From Aerococcaceae bacterium DSM 111176 (GTDB lineage Bacteria; Bacillota; Bacilli; Lactobacillales; Aerococcaceae), in the NCBI GenBank assembly GCA_015863215.1, contig JACBXN010000017.1, positions 1-38,154 of the forward strand: a DNA stretch of 38,154 nt. The letters run 5' to 3'. Positions 1-7,458 of the stretch are shown here, in pieces. Under the pieces are notes generated by a model. The model was not told the origin of the DNA, did not search any database, and worked only from the letters and a program-made list of their open reading frames with translations. How positions within the stretch are numbered: position 1 is the stretch's first letter; each line of letters begins with the position of its first letter. A program made the translations under genes and the position numbers.

Positions 1-60
1 TGATCCGAAGGGGTGCCGTTAAAATGAGGGAAAACACGTCAAAAAATTCAATGCATAAAA

Positions 61-100
61 ACAACCAGCGAACTCTATTGGTTTTGAGTTCGCTGGTTGT
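61..100. terminator. Rho-independent terminator downstream of lrgB
   Basis: A perfect 15-bp inverted repeat (61-75 with 86-100) encloses a 10-base loop. An A run on its left (57-60) reads as a U run on the minus strand and TTATTT follows on the right, so it can stop transcription from both sides. It lies just past the lrgB stop codon. Bases 1-60 hold nothing I can identify. Confidence 0.85.
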
Positions 101-133
101 TTATTTGGGACTTTTTGCCCAGCCCCTCCAAAA

Positions 134-850
134 TTAAAACATTAAGTTGAGTATTGGTTCCACGAAAGGCGCTAAAGCCACTACAACAATACCCGTTACG
201 ACGATTGCCAGTCCCGACATTGCTCCTTGAACTTCCCCGATTTCAATCGCTTTAGATGTTCCCATCGCATGCGCTGAATTTCCTAATGCAATCCCTTGAG
301 CCACTGGATTCGTTATCTTAAATACCTTGAAGATCGTTTCACCTAATACATTTCCAACAACTCCGGTGATTACAACTATCGATACTGTTAATGGCACTAA
401 ACCACCCATTGATTCAGATACACCTACCGCAATTGCAGTAGTGATTGATTTTGGATAGAGTGTTCCGACCATTTGCATATCAAAATTGAACAGGAATCCG
501 AATAATACAATCATGATAGTATGGACAACAACACCGGTCACAATTCCTGTTAAAATTGCTTTATAGTAAGCTTTTAAATAACTGAAGTTTTTCTCTAATT
601 TAATCGCTAATGCAACAGTTGCTGGAGTTACAAATAACCCAACATATTGCCCACCCTCATTATAAGTTTCATAAGGAATATTAAATACTAATAAAATGAC
701 AATAACAACGACAATGGCCAATAATAATGGATTGACAAATGGTTTAATGGTGGCTGATTTTACTTGTCCTTGGATTTTTGCAATGGCTAGATAAGCCCCA
801 ATAGTTAAAACAATCCAAATTGTTGGTGAGTTAAATAAAATATCGATCAT
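134..850 (-). CDS. lrgB: LrgB/CidB family membrane protein
   Basis: A 238-residue polytopic membrane protein of the LrgB family. The family was first described as antiholin-like partners of LrgA in murein hydrolase control; in Bacillus subtilis (PftAB) and Streptococcus mutans, LrgAB-type pairs have been linked to pyruvate uptake. Seen here: several hydrophobic helices, the conserved FVTPATVALAIKL stretch and the PKSITTAIAVGVSESMGG stretch typical of the family. Its ATG overlaps the lrgA stop by one base (TAATG), which implies translational coupling. Lactate oxidase lies directly upstream of the pair, which favours a role in pyruvate or lactate metabolism over cell lysis; that role is inference. 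The family assignment is secure. Confidence 0.93.
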   Translation of the reverse strand: MIDILFNSPTIWIVLTIGAYLAIAKIQGQVKSATIKPFVNPLLLAIVVVIVILLVFNIPYETYNEGGQYVGLFVTPATVALAIKLEKNFSYLKAYYKAILTGIVTGVVVHTIMIVLFGFLFNFDMQMVGTLYPKSITTAIAVGVSESMGGLVPLTVSIVVITGVVGNVLGETIFKVFKITNPVAQGIALGNSAHAMGTSKAIEIGEVQGAMSGLAIVVTGIVVVALAPFVEPILNLMF

Positions 851-1230
851 TATTTATTCTCCTCTCTCTTATTTCGAGCAGCATCTTTATAAGTCATTGA
901 CTCAACTACTTTCCCAACAACAACTAATAAAACAACCACTGTTACAACCATAATTATAAGTAATTGCCACCAAACTGAGGCTAAGACGTCCATTTGAGTG
1001 AGTAACCCAACCCCCGCTGGTACGAATAAAATCGCCATATTATCTGTTAACCAAGTTCCAACATCTTCAACTTGTTCCATTTTAACAACTCCAAAATGAA
1101 GAGCAAAGAATAAGAGAACCATACCAATAACGCTCCCAGGAATCGCCACAATATTTCTAATAATTGCTGATAGAATTTCACCTAATAATGAAAAAAGAAA
1201 AATCCAAAATAATTGTTTAATGATTTTCAT
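850..1230 (-). CDS. lrgA: CidA/LrgA family holin-like membrane protein
   Basis: A 126-residue protein with about four transmembrane helices and the family hallmarks: an N-terminal hydrophobic start with the GEILS motif, a PGSVIGMVLLF segment and the FVPAGVGLL segment. LrgA-type proteins act together with LrgB in the cytoplasmic membrane, historically as holin/antiholin-like modulators and, in several Firmicutes, as half of a pyruvate transporter. A strong ribosome binding site (GGGAGG) precedes the ATG. The gene follows lactate oxidase by 69 bases, with a moderate hairpin between them, and overlaps lrgB by one base, so read-through from the lactate oxidase promoter is plausible. No lytSR-type regulator is present in the window. 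Confidence 0.92.
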   Translation of the reverse strand: MKIIKQLFWIFLFSLLGEILSAIIRNIVAIPGSVIGMVLLFFALHFGVVKMEQVEDVGTWLTDNMAILFVPAGVGLLTQMDVLASVWWQLLIIMVVTVVVLLVVVGKVVESMTYKDAARNKREENK

Positions 1231-1263
1231 AATAACCTCCCTATAGAGTCAATTGTAATATAA

Positions 1264-1288
1264 GAGGACTGCTTTAGGCAGTCCCCTC
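1264..1288 (-). terminator. Intercistronic hairpin between lctO and lrgA
   Basis: The arms GGACTGC (1266-1272) and GCAGTCC (1278-1284) form a 7-bp stem around a 5-base loop, with flanking GAG and CTC. On the minus strand it is followed by TTATATT rather than a clean U run. It may be a leaky terminator or an mRNA-stability hairpin that sets the lctO to lrgAB ratio. Confidence 0.5.
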
Positions 1289-1299
1289 AGTAAATAATT

Positions 1300-2400
1300 T
1301 TATTTTAAATCGATTAATTTCGCGTTTTTCACGTCTTCGATTGTCTGAGTTCCTGCAAGTTGCATTACACGTTTTAAATCTTTTTCAAAGTATTCAAATA
1401 CTGATTGAACACCTTTCCATCCACCTAAACCTAAGCCCCATAATGCTGGACGGCCAATCGCTACAATATCTGCACCTGATGCTAATGCTTTAAACATATG
1501 TTCACCGCGGCGAATACCTGAGTCAAATACAATTGGCACTCGTTTGTTTACTGCTTTAGCAATTGATTCTAATACTTCGAATGAACCTGGAGCGCCATCT
1601 AATTGACGACCACCATGGTTTGAAACCCAAATTCCGTCCGCGCCAGCACCGATTCCTGCTAATGCATCATCAGGAGATTGAACACCTTTCAAGAATACTG
1701 GAAGTCCAGTGTATTCTTTAATGAAACGAATATCATCTAAGCTAATTTTTTGTTTTGATTGAGCATAAATATTATTTAATGACATATTTTTACCGTCACC
1801 TGTTAAATAACGAGATACAATTGGCATACCAAATGGATAAACGAATTTATTTTTATCATCGCGGTCACGGTTACCAGATACTGTAGAATCTGCTGTTAGG
1901 ATAATCGCTGTTGCACCATCAGATTTTGCTTCGTCTAAGATATTTTTGTTGAATTCATCATCTTTAGACATATAAATTTGGAACCAACGAGGTGTGTCTT
2001 GTAATCCTTCTTGAATCTCTTCAAAAGTTGCTCCAGAATAAGCAGAAATAGACATGATCGTTCCACCAAATTCACGAATTCCTCGAGCAGTACCCGCTTC
2101 TTTCGTTTCATGTGCTAAACCATGAGCAGCAATTGGTGCCATAATAAATGGTACTTTAATTTCATGTTCAAAAATTTTCGTACTTGTGTCTGGGAATTCA
2201 ACATTTTGAGCGACACGTGGAACAATTCCTTTTTGTCTAAAAGCAGAGTCATTACGTTCTAACGTAAATTCATCTCCCGCTCCACCTGTAATATAGTGGT
2301 ACCCACCATGAGGGATTACCTCCTCAGCTGCGTCACGCAAATCGTAAGTGTTTACAATTTCCAATTCGTTTACATTGTTAGGTGCATTATAATCTGTCAT
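1300..2400 (-). CDS. lctO: L-lactate oxidase (FMN-dependent)
   Basis: A 366-residue FMN-dependent alpha-hydroxy acid oxidase that converts L-lactate and O2 to pyruvate and H2O2 in the cytoplasm. The sequence closely resembles the 374-residue Aerococcus viridans lactate oxidase. By alignment from memory the active-site set is present: Tyr36, Tyr121, Asp171, Arg178, Tyr188, Tyr212, the catalytic base His262 in SNHGGRQ, and Arg265. The C-terminal tail after [11 protein letters not shown] is a few residues shorter than in A. viridans. A GAGGAAG-type ribosome binding site precedes the ATG. Upstream is a promoter with an overlapping cre site, which suggests CcpA repression on preferred sugars. Downstream are lrgA and lrgB. 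Lactate 2-monooxygenase is the alternative for this fold, but the similarity favours oxidase. Confidence 0.93.
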   Translation of the reverse strand: MTDYNAPNNVNELEIVNTYDLRDAAEEVIPHGGYHYITGGAGDEFTLERNDSAFRQKGIVPRVAQNVEFPDTSTKIFEHEIKVPFIMAPIAAHGLAHETKEAGTARGIREFGGTIMSISAYSGATFEEIQEGLQDTPRWFQIYMSKDDEFNKNILDEAKSDGATAIILTADSTVSGNRDRDDKNKFVYPFGMPIVSRYLTGDGKNMSLNNIYAQSKQKISLDDIRFIKEYTGLPVFLKGVQSPDDALAGIGAGADGIWVSNHGGRQLDGAPGSFEVLESIAKAVNKRVPIVFDSGIRRGEHMFKALASGADIVAIGRPALWGLGLGGWKGVQSVFEYFEKDLKRVMQLAGTQTIEDVKNAKLIDLK

Positions 2401-2458
2401 AATTCTTCCTCTTTCCCTTAAATAATATTTGAATAAATATTAACACATTAATAATTAT

Positions 2459-2494
2459 GTGCAACCGGTTACACACAGAATTATCATTTGTCAA
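2459..2494 (-). promoter_or_regulatory. lctO promoter region with cre (CcpA) site
   Basis: On the minus strand a perfect -35 TTGACA occupies 2494-2489. The near-palindrome at 2458-2475 contains TGCAACCGGTTACA (2460-2473), which fits the cre consensus TGWAANCGNTNWCA at all but one position. The site overlaps or closely follows the expected -10 region, for which I see no good TATAAT match. A CcpA operator at this position would give carbon-catabolite repression of lactate oxidase. The site is seen; the binding is inferred. Confidence 0.65.
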
Positions 2495-2574
2495 CTGAAT
2501 ATAATCGCTTACCATCACCATTTTAAGTCGTTAATTTTATTTTTAAATATTTATAAGTTTTTTGAGAAAACTAA

Positions 2575-2610
2575 AAAACAGCGTTCTATCAGTGATAAAA
2601 ACGCTGTTTT
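2575..2610. terminator. Bidirectional terminator after the lipid kinase gene
   Basis: A perfect 11-bp stem (2575-2585 with 2600-2610) has A-rich and T-rich outer arms. It lies downstream of the minus-strand lipid kinase gene and upstream of the lctO promoter. Confidence 0.85.
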
Positions 2611-2690
2611 ATGAATCAGTTAATCTGTATTAAATTATAGTTTAGAAAACGAAATTATTTGAGCATAATTGAGACATTTTTTCACATATA

Positions 2691-3587
2691 TTAAGAATGA
2701 GTCCGGTATATTTCAACATGACTTGGTAATATCTGAACATTTAGTGGTTGTTCTGGCCCAACGTCCCCATCTAAATCCATTTTCAAATCAGTCTCTTCCT
2801 TTATCTCAAGTTGATAAGACTGACATTTAATCAATCTAACATTGTCATTTTCTATCAAGTTACCAAATAAGACATCCTTCATAACTTGTAATTTCGCACC
2901 CACTGTTGAATTTAACAGTAACACATTATAAATATACCCATCATTAATCGCATTATCAGAATTAGTTAACTGAATAGGACCGTAATAATTCGTCAGTAAA
3001 GAGAAAAAATGTGAGATTTGATAATTTTCACTTTCTCCTCCATCCACACTTAGCGAAATATTGTGCAGTTTGTCATCTGGAACTTCACGTATTATATTTT
3101 CAATATAGGCTAAACTTCCCTTTTGTTCCTTTTCTTCAATGGATGTTTCCATAGTTGCATTAAGTAAGTTTCCAAAAGCGACGTAATAAATAAAATACGC
3201 ATCATTACATCGTCCTAAATCAATAGAATCTGTCTGATCGATATCTAATTCTTCGATGGCTTTTTCTAAATTTAATTCTTCTTGTAACGTTCTTAGGTAG
3301 GTATTATTTGTCCCACCAGGTAATAAGCCCAGTTTGGGTCGATGATTTTGTTCAGCAATGCCATTCACTACTTCATTAAATGTCCCATCACCACCAATTG
3401 CAAAAATACTATCAACTTGATCAACTGATGCTTGTTTAGCAAATCTTGTTGCATCCCCAGGTGCATTCGTTTCTTTAATGACTATTGAATCAAATGCATT
3501 ATTTAATTTCAATTCTAATTGATTGATCAAAGCTAGCTCAATTCCTCCACCAGCATTTGGGTTATATATTATCATGGCAGTTTTCAT
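2691..3587 (-). CDS. Diacylglycerol/lipid kinase family protein (DagK/YegS/BmrU-like)
   Basis: A 298-residue soluble kinase of the DAGK catalytic-domain family, which phosphorylates diacylglycerol or related lipids at the inner face of the membrane. The N-terminal nucleotide fold has the YNPNAGGG motif (8-15) and the diagnostic GGDGTFNE motif (65-72). The second conserved loop reads LPGGTNNTYLR (89-99) instead of the more usual GTxND, so one acidic residue is replaced by Asn. The C-terminal beta domain ends with DLDGDVGPEQP. Length is normal for the family. The gene appears monocistronic: a 14-bp terminator hairpin separates it from the rhodanese operon upstream and another hairpin closes it downstream. 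The exact lipid substrate cannot be told from sequence. Confidence 0.88.
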   Translation of the reverse strand: MKTAMIIYNPNAGGGIELALINQLELKLNNAFDSIVIKETNAPGDATRFAKQASVDQVDSIFAIGGDGTFNEVVNGIAEQNHRPKLGLLPGGTNNTYLRTLQEELNLEKAIEELDIDQTDSIDLGRCNDAYFIYYVAFGNLLNATMETSIEEKEQKGSLAYIENIIREVPDDKLHNISLSVDGGESENYQISHFFSLLTNYYGPIQLTNSDNAINDGYIYNVLLLNSTVGAKLQVMKDVLFGNLIENDNVRLIKCQSYQLEIKEETDLKMDLDGDVGPEQPLNVQILPSHVEIYRTHS

Positions 3588-3625
3588 TAAAACGCCTCAC
3601 TTTCATATCTCTATTATAATAAAAA

Positions 3626-3661
3626 TGACTCACAAAGTGGAATAAGACACTTTGTGAGTCA
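3626..3661 (-). terminator. Terminator of the cyclo-ligase/rhomboid/glcK/rhodanese operon
   Basis: A perfect 14-bp stem (3626-3639 with 3648-3661) with an 8-base loop is followed on the minus strand by five U from the A run at 3621-3625. It begins immediately after the rhodanese stop codon. Confidence 0.88.
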
Positions 3662-3668
3662 ACTTTAA

Positions 3669-4064
3669 TTATATATTTGATTTTGTTTTACCTGGCCAGT
3701 CTTCCATTCCACCTTTAAGGATGAAGATGTTCTCTTTATTATAACCATTCTTGCGTAACGTATTAGCCGCACGAGATACCGTAAATTTACCATCACCGTA
3801 TAAATAAACAGGTTTATCACGACGAATTTCTTGTGAACGCAAACTAAATTGTGAAAAAGGAATGTTTCGTGCACCTAAGATATGATGTGCTTTAAATTCT
3901 GGCTCTTCACGGACATCTACGACTTGAACACGACGAATAATCGGAGTTAGTTCATAAGGATCTGCCATATTTGCCGAGCGTTTGCGGAAAATATACATCA
4001 CTAATTCATAAATTCCATAAGTAAGGAGGGCTACTCCTACAATAACTAAAATTGCTTGTAACAA
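3669..4064 (-). CDS. Membrane-anchored rhodanese-like protein lacking the catalytic cysteine
   Basis: A 131-residue protein with an N-terminal transmembrane helix (about 3-26), then a single rhodanese domain: VVDVREEPEFKAHHILGARNIPFS is the usual opening, and RAANTLRKNGY followed by LKGGMEDW the usual end. The active-site loop, normally CxxGxR, reads YGDGKFTVSR, and the whole protein has no cysteine, so sulfurtransferase activity is not expected. It more likely binds a partner or sulfur carrier. Translation probably starts at TTG, 7 bases after AGAGG. The gene is last in the operon, 15 bases after glcK. From memory, a YqhL-like rhodanese near a rhomboid gene and glcK also occurs in Bacillus, so the position is conserved. 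Confidence 0.85.
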   Translation of the reverse strand: MLQAILVIVGVALLTYGIYELVMYIFRKRSANMADPYELTPIIRRVQVVDVREEPEFKAHHILGARNIPFSQFSLRSQEIRRDKPVYLYGDGKFTVSRAANTLRKNGYNKENIFILKGGMEDWPGKTKSNI

Positions 4065-4079
4065 TTGAAAACCTCTATT

Positions 4080-5054
4080 CTATTTATTTAATCCATTATT
4101 AACGATTTGAGCGGCACCAAACATGCCGGCGTCATTACCTAATTTTGCGATAACAACTTTTGATGTTTCTCTAATTTGAGAGAAACTATATTCTTTAAAG
4201 TATTTTTCGACACGTGAACGTAAAAATTCACCCGAACCAGATACCCCGCCACCAATAATAATATTAGCAGGATTAAGTGTGTTCGCAATATGTGAAAAGG
4301 CGCGTCCTAAATAATCAACATATAAATCAACAATGTAAAGAGCATACTCATCTTGGTCTTCTTCCGCTTTTTGGAAGATTGAGTAAGCTGAGACTTCATC
4401 TCCACGTTCGACCATTGATTTCAATTCACTTTGTCCACCGAAATCATTGATATGTTTAGTTGCTAAATTTACTGCTCCTGTAGCAGATGCAACTGTTTCT
4501 AAGCAGCCTTTTTTACCACATGTACAGTCAATTGGGTCATGGAATTCAATCGTCATATGCCCAATCTCGCCTGCAGCTTGGTTGATACCGTGTACTAATT
4601 GGCCGTCAATAACTACACCGCCACCGACACCTGTACCTAATGTAACCATTACAACGTTATCTGCTTGTTCTCCGGCACCTTGCCATTGTTCACCTAAAGC
4701 TGCCACATTGGCGTCATTATCCATAAAGAATGGGACTGGGAAAGCTTCTTGGAATTGATCACGAACGTGTTGTACTGTTCGCCAATTTAAATTGTATGCA
4801 CTGACGACTGTACCCTCTTCGTGGTTAATTGTGCCCGGTGTTCCTAAACCAATCCCTTTTATATCATCAATTGAGATGTTTTCGCGATTTAAGAAACCTT
4901 GAATTGATTGGATAATATTTGGAACAATAAGTGTTCCCTCTTGTGAAATATCTGTCTCAACTGACCAGCGGTCAATTATTTCAGCGTTGTCATTTAATAC
5001 ACCCATTTTAGCACTCGTACCACCTAAATCGATTGCAATAATAAATTTACTCAT
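4080..5054 (-). CDS. glcK: ROK-family glucokinase
   Basis: A 324-residue cytoplasmic sugar kinase that should phosphorylate free glucose with ATP to glucose-6-phosphate. Seen: the phosphate-binding DLGGT motif (9-13), the catalytic-loop DNDAN (112-116), the second nucleotide loop GTGVGGG (140-146), and the ROK zinc motif with His166 and the cysteine cluster CTCGKKGCLE (177-186). These are the hallmarks of the Bacillus GlcK-type enzymes. The ATG overlaps the rhomboid stop by one base (TAATG), with a strong TAGGAGG site upstream. A ROK fructokinase or ROK repressor is unlikely: there is no N-terminal HTH and the length fits GlcK. Confidence 0.93.
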   Translation of the reverse strand: MSKFIIAIDLGGTSAKMGVLNDNAEIIDRWSVETDISQEGTLIVPNIIQSIQGFLNRENISIDDIKGIGLGTPGTINHEEGTVVSAYNLNWRTVQHVRDQFQEAFPVPFFMDNDANVAALGEQWQGAGEQADNVVMVTLGTGVGGGVVIDGQLVHGINQAAGEIGHMTIEFHDPIDCTCGKKGCLETVASATGAVNLATKHINDFGGQSELKSMVERGDEVSAYSIFQKAEEDQDEYALYIVDLYVDYLGRAFSHIANTLNPANIIIGGGVSGSGEFLRSRVEKYFKEYSFSQIRETSKVVIAKLGNDAGMFGAAQIVNNGLNK

Positions 5055-5776
5055 TAAAAAATTCCTCCTAGTTCTGCTCCTCTAGATGTAAATCCATAAT
5101 AAACAAAGAAAATGGATAACACAATAATCGCCATTCCAGCGACAATTTTGTATGATAGCTTAATATCTGATTTGTGCGGTGTTTGTAAAATCAAAGTCAC
5201 TAAAGCACCAAATAATGCGCCTCCCATATGACCAAAATTGTCAACACCTTGATTAATCAGACCTAATATCACATTTAATAATAAAACAAATCCCATTGAC
5301 ATTGATCGTTGACGTAAATAACGGTTATCTGGATATACATACGATAATACTAGCATCGCAGCAAACATACCAAATAATGCGGTACTCGATCCTGCAGAGA
5401 TACTCTCGCTAAACGCAAAAGACATTAAGTTTCCACCGATGGCAGAAATAAAATAAAGTATGATAAATCGCCAACTACCCATTATTGGCTCTAATTCAAT
5501 TCCTAAGAAAAAGAGAACCACTAAATTCATTAATAAATGGGCGGCACCAATATGAATAAAAGCTGCTGTAATTAAACGAAACCATTCGTTGTATTGTATA
5601 ATCATTGGAGCAAAATTAGCGCCCATTTCCACTAAAGGAACTGCTTGGGTTGTTGTACCATATTTTATGAGCATCCAGATGAATACCAGAATGTTTAATA
5701 TAACCAATACCGTTGAAACGAGCGATTTATTCCAAGTGAATAATTCTTTTATTCCTTGAAAATCAAAGTTTTTCAT
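5054..5776 (-). CDS. Rhomboid-family intramembrane serine protease
   Basis: A protein of about 240 residues with six or seven transmembrane helices, in the same operon position as YqgP/GluP of Bacillus. Counting from the upstream GTG, the catalytic serine is Ser133 in GSSTALFG, the partner histidine is His185 in NFGHMGG, and the oxyanion Asn86 sits in HLLMN. All three are intact, so it should be an active membrane protease. It lacks the large N-terminal and TPR regions of Bacillus YqgP. A GTG lies at 5782, but AAGGAG is only one base from it; the ATG at 5776 is better spaced and is preferred. glcK is translationally coupled downstream. Substrates are unknown. Confidence 0.9.
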   Translation of the reverse strand: MKNFDFQGIKELFTWNKSLVSTVLVILNILVFIWMLIKYGTTTQAVPLVEMGANFAPMIIQYNEWFRLITAAFIHIGAAHLLMNLVVLFFLGIELEPIMGSWRFIILYFISAIGGNLMSFAFSESISAGSSTALFGMFAAMLVLSYVYPDNRYLRQRSMSMGFVLLLNVILGLINQGVDNFGHMGGALFGALVTLILQTPHKSDIKLSYKIVAGMAIIVLSIFFVYYGFTSRGAELGGIF

Positions 5777-5785
5777 AGACACTCC

Positions 5786-6331
5786 TTATATTCTAAATAT
5801 TTGTTGTACGGCAATATCATGATCTTCTACCGTCCAAACTGGTTCTTTAAATAATTGAGATGGGAATAATTGTGTCGCCGTTGTTCCTTGATAATCTGCT
5901 AGAAAGCGATCATAGTATCCACCACCAAATCCAACTCGGTCCCCATCCTCACTAAAGACAACTCCAGGAACTAATACCATATCAATTTGATCTTTTTCAA
6001 TGATTGGTGCAGATTCAAGTGGTTGAACAACAGATCGGTATACAGTTTCCAATTCGTCTTCTAATTGATACTTATGAAACTTCATTTGTCGTTTTGGATA
6101 TAATCTCGGTAATAAAACGGTCCGACCTGAATGAAGTAAAGCGTCAATTAAACGGTGTGTGTCAACCTCTGGTTCAAAGCTAAAATACATTGCAATCGTT
6201 TGAATATCGTTATCCTCTATAAAATCTAGCACCTGATTATGAACTGCTTGTTCGTAATTGGCACGATCTTCTTCACTTATTGCTGCCATTTGCTTTAACA
6301 CAGCTTGACGTGTTTCTACTTTTTGAGTCAT
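5786..6331 (-). CDS. 5-formyltetrahydrofolate cyclo-ligase
   Basis: A protein of about 181 residues that uses ATP to turn 5-formyl-THF into 5,10-methenyl-THF, clearing a folate that inhibits one-carbon enzymes. Seen: the N-terminal KVETRQAVLKQM basic helix, the FSFEPEVDT motif for folate binding, LVPGVVFSEDGDRVGFGG, and the diagnostic GFGGGYYDRFL phosphate loop. Length is typical. A GTG start at 6340 is possible, but GGAAGAGG directly abuts it; the ATG at 6331 has a 9-base spacing and is preferred. It is the first gene of the operon with the rhomboid, glcK and rhodanese genes, and rpmG lies upstream, an order shared with Bacillus (rpmGA-yqgN). Confidence 0.92.
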   Translation of the reverse strand: MTQKVETRQAVLKQMAAISEEDRANYEQAVHNQVLDFIEDNDIQTIAMYFSFEPEVDTHRLIDALLHSGRTVLLPRLYPKRQMKFHKYQLEDELETVYRSVVQPLESAPIIEKDQIDMVLVPGVVFSEDGDRVGFGGGYYDRFLADYQGTTATQLFPSQLFKEPVWTVEDHDIAVQQIFRI

Positions 6332-6599
6332 TTTATGCACCCTCTTCCAGTATAATCTTCATTAATTGTAGCATAAGTAACCGCTTTGGGCATCTATTTT
6401 CCTGTTTGTTAAACTGACATTTAGTAAATAGTTAATTTTATCACAACTAGTTGTCTGACGTTTATTAATATCCTTTATTCTACACTATAATCTAATAAAG
6501 CGCTAACATTTTATCATTTAATTAATTGTAAACTACTCTAAGAAATATGCGGTCCATCTAGTTCCGCGGTTTCAAGTCCCCTTCAAAAATACATTCGAC
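6332..6599. other. Intergenic leader with an unexplained GC-rich islet
   Basis: The stretch between the rpmG terminator and the cyclo-ligase gene is very AT-rich, except for 6549-6584, where 21 of 36 bases are G or C. GCGG (6549-6552) can pair with CCGC (6564-6567), but no known riboswitch or complete tRNA fold is evident. Possible minus-strand -10 hexamers (TACAAT, TATACT) lie about 20-40 bases before the cyclo-ligase start. This may be the 5' leader of that operon or a small RNA; I cannot decide. Confidence 0.35.
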
Positions 6600-6624
6600 A
6601 AAAAAACTCGACCGAAGCCGAGTT
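6600..6624 (-). terminator. rpmG terminator with a UUCG tetraloop
   Basis: On the minus strand AACTCGGC and GTCGAGTT pair around a TTCG loop closed by C-G, a very stable tetraloop, and seven U follow (6606-6600). It lies just downstream of rpmG. Confidence 0.85.
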
Positions 6625-6633
6625 CATTTTGTA

Positions 6634-6786
6634 TTATTTTTTAACTTCACGGTGAAGCGTTACTTTACGATCACGTGGGCAGTATTTTTTCTTCTCTAAA
6701 CGATCTGGATTATTACGACGATTTTTGTTCGTTAAATAATTGCGTTCGCCACATTCTGTACACTCTAAATTAATATTTACGCGCAT
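6634..6786 (-). CDS. rpmG: 50S ribosomal protein L33
   Basis: A 50-residue protein beginning [19 protein letters not shown] and ending VTLHREVKK, the unmistakable L33 pattern of the large ribosomal subunit. It keeps Cys9 and Cys12 (CTEC) and Cys36, but the fourth zinc position is Asp (CPRD), as I recall for Bacillus RpmGA. A GGAGGG site precedes the ATG by six bases. On the minus strand an extended -10 (TGGTACAAT, about 6848-6840) gives a likely promoter, and the 14-base palindrome TGTCTACTTAGACA (6816-6829) lies in the 5' leader. A UUCG terminator follows. Confidence 0.95.
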   Translation of the reverse strand: MRVNINLECTECGERNYLTNKNRRNNPDRLEKKKYCPRDRKVTLHREVKK

Positions 6787-6949
6787 GTGTATCCCTCCAA
6801 ACTCAAATTAATTGATGTCTACTTAGACAATACTTGAATATTGTACCATGTGATTATTAATTATGCTAGTAAAAAATATATTTTATGTTAATTTTCCTAA
6901 ATTCACAAAAAATTCTTAGATTTGTTGTCGTAACGTAACAGTCTTATGT

Positions 6950-6977
6950 TTGATTATCAGCGTAATTCTGATAAAAT
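6950..6977 (+). promoter_or_regulatory. Promoter of the two-gene membrane-protein operon
   Basis: TTGATT (6950-6955) and TAAAAT (6972-6977) are 16 bases apart. They lie 38 bases before the AAGAGGTGG ribosome binding site of the next gene, and this argues against translation from the earlier ATG at 6946. Confidence 0.6.
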
Positions 6978-7014
6978 TGTACTAGACATAAAAATTGAGA
7001 AAGAGGTGGATTTA

Positions 7015-7443
7015 ATGAATATATGGTGGTTGGTGATTGGCCTATTTGTTATTGCCATTATATTACTATTAATCTCTGTGTTTACCAAAGATAACACGAA
7101 CAATGAGCTAGAGGATAAAATGGACCGTTTCATGGAGGAACAGTCACAAGAACTTTTCGCAATTAAAACGCGTATATCTGAATTAGAAAATGCCGTTTTC
7201 AATGCTTCAAATGCTTCAGATGAATCTTACGGTGAGTTCGAAACAGTTGAAGAAGGTAATACTTATGTAACAACTGATGAGGAAACTGAAACGATTGATG
7301 TTGATAATATCGAAGACGATGTTCGCGAATCAGTAATTAATGATTACGCTCAAGGATATACAATGCATGAAATTAGTAATCATGTCGGTATTTCAACAAA
7401 CACCGTTCAAGCAATTATCGATGACTACATCGAAAATCGCTAA
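7015..7443 (+). CDS. Membrane-anchored protein with coiled coil and C-terminal HTH-like segment
   Basis: About 142 residues, function unknown. An N-terminal transmembrane helix (about 3-23, NIWWLVIGLFVIAIILLLI) is followed by a charged helix likely to form a coiled coil (about 30-62), a Glu/Asp/Thr-rich spacer (66-105), and a C-terminal segment (about 108-142) in which SVINDYAQGYTMHEISNHVG and STNTVQAIIDDY look like a resolvase-type helix-turn-helix. Similar designs, with one membrane helix plus a small HTH, occur in uncharacterised Firmicute proteins. An in-frame ATG at 6946 would lie upstream of the promoter and lacks a ribosome binding site; the ATG at 7015 follows AAGAGGTGG. It forms an operon with the next gene, 15 bases downstream. 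Confidence 0.75.
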   Translation: MNIWWLVIGLFVIAIILLLISVFTKDNTNNELEDKMDRFMEEQSQELFAIKTRISELENAVFNASNASDESYGEFETVEEGNTYVTTDEETETIDVDNIEDDVRESVINDYAQGYTMHEISNHVGISTNTVQAIIDDYIENR

Positions 7444-7458
7444 GAAAGGACGATAAGT

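Noticed and set aside
6549-6584. tRNA 3' fragment or attachment site in the GC-rich islet
   Set aside because: The sequence GGTTTCAAGTCCCC looks a little like a T-arm, but the stem does not pair, no acceptor or anticodon arm fits, and no integrase lies nearby.
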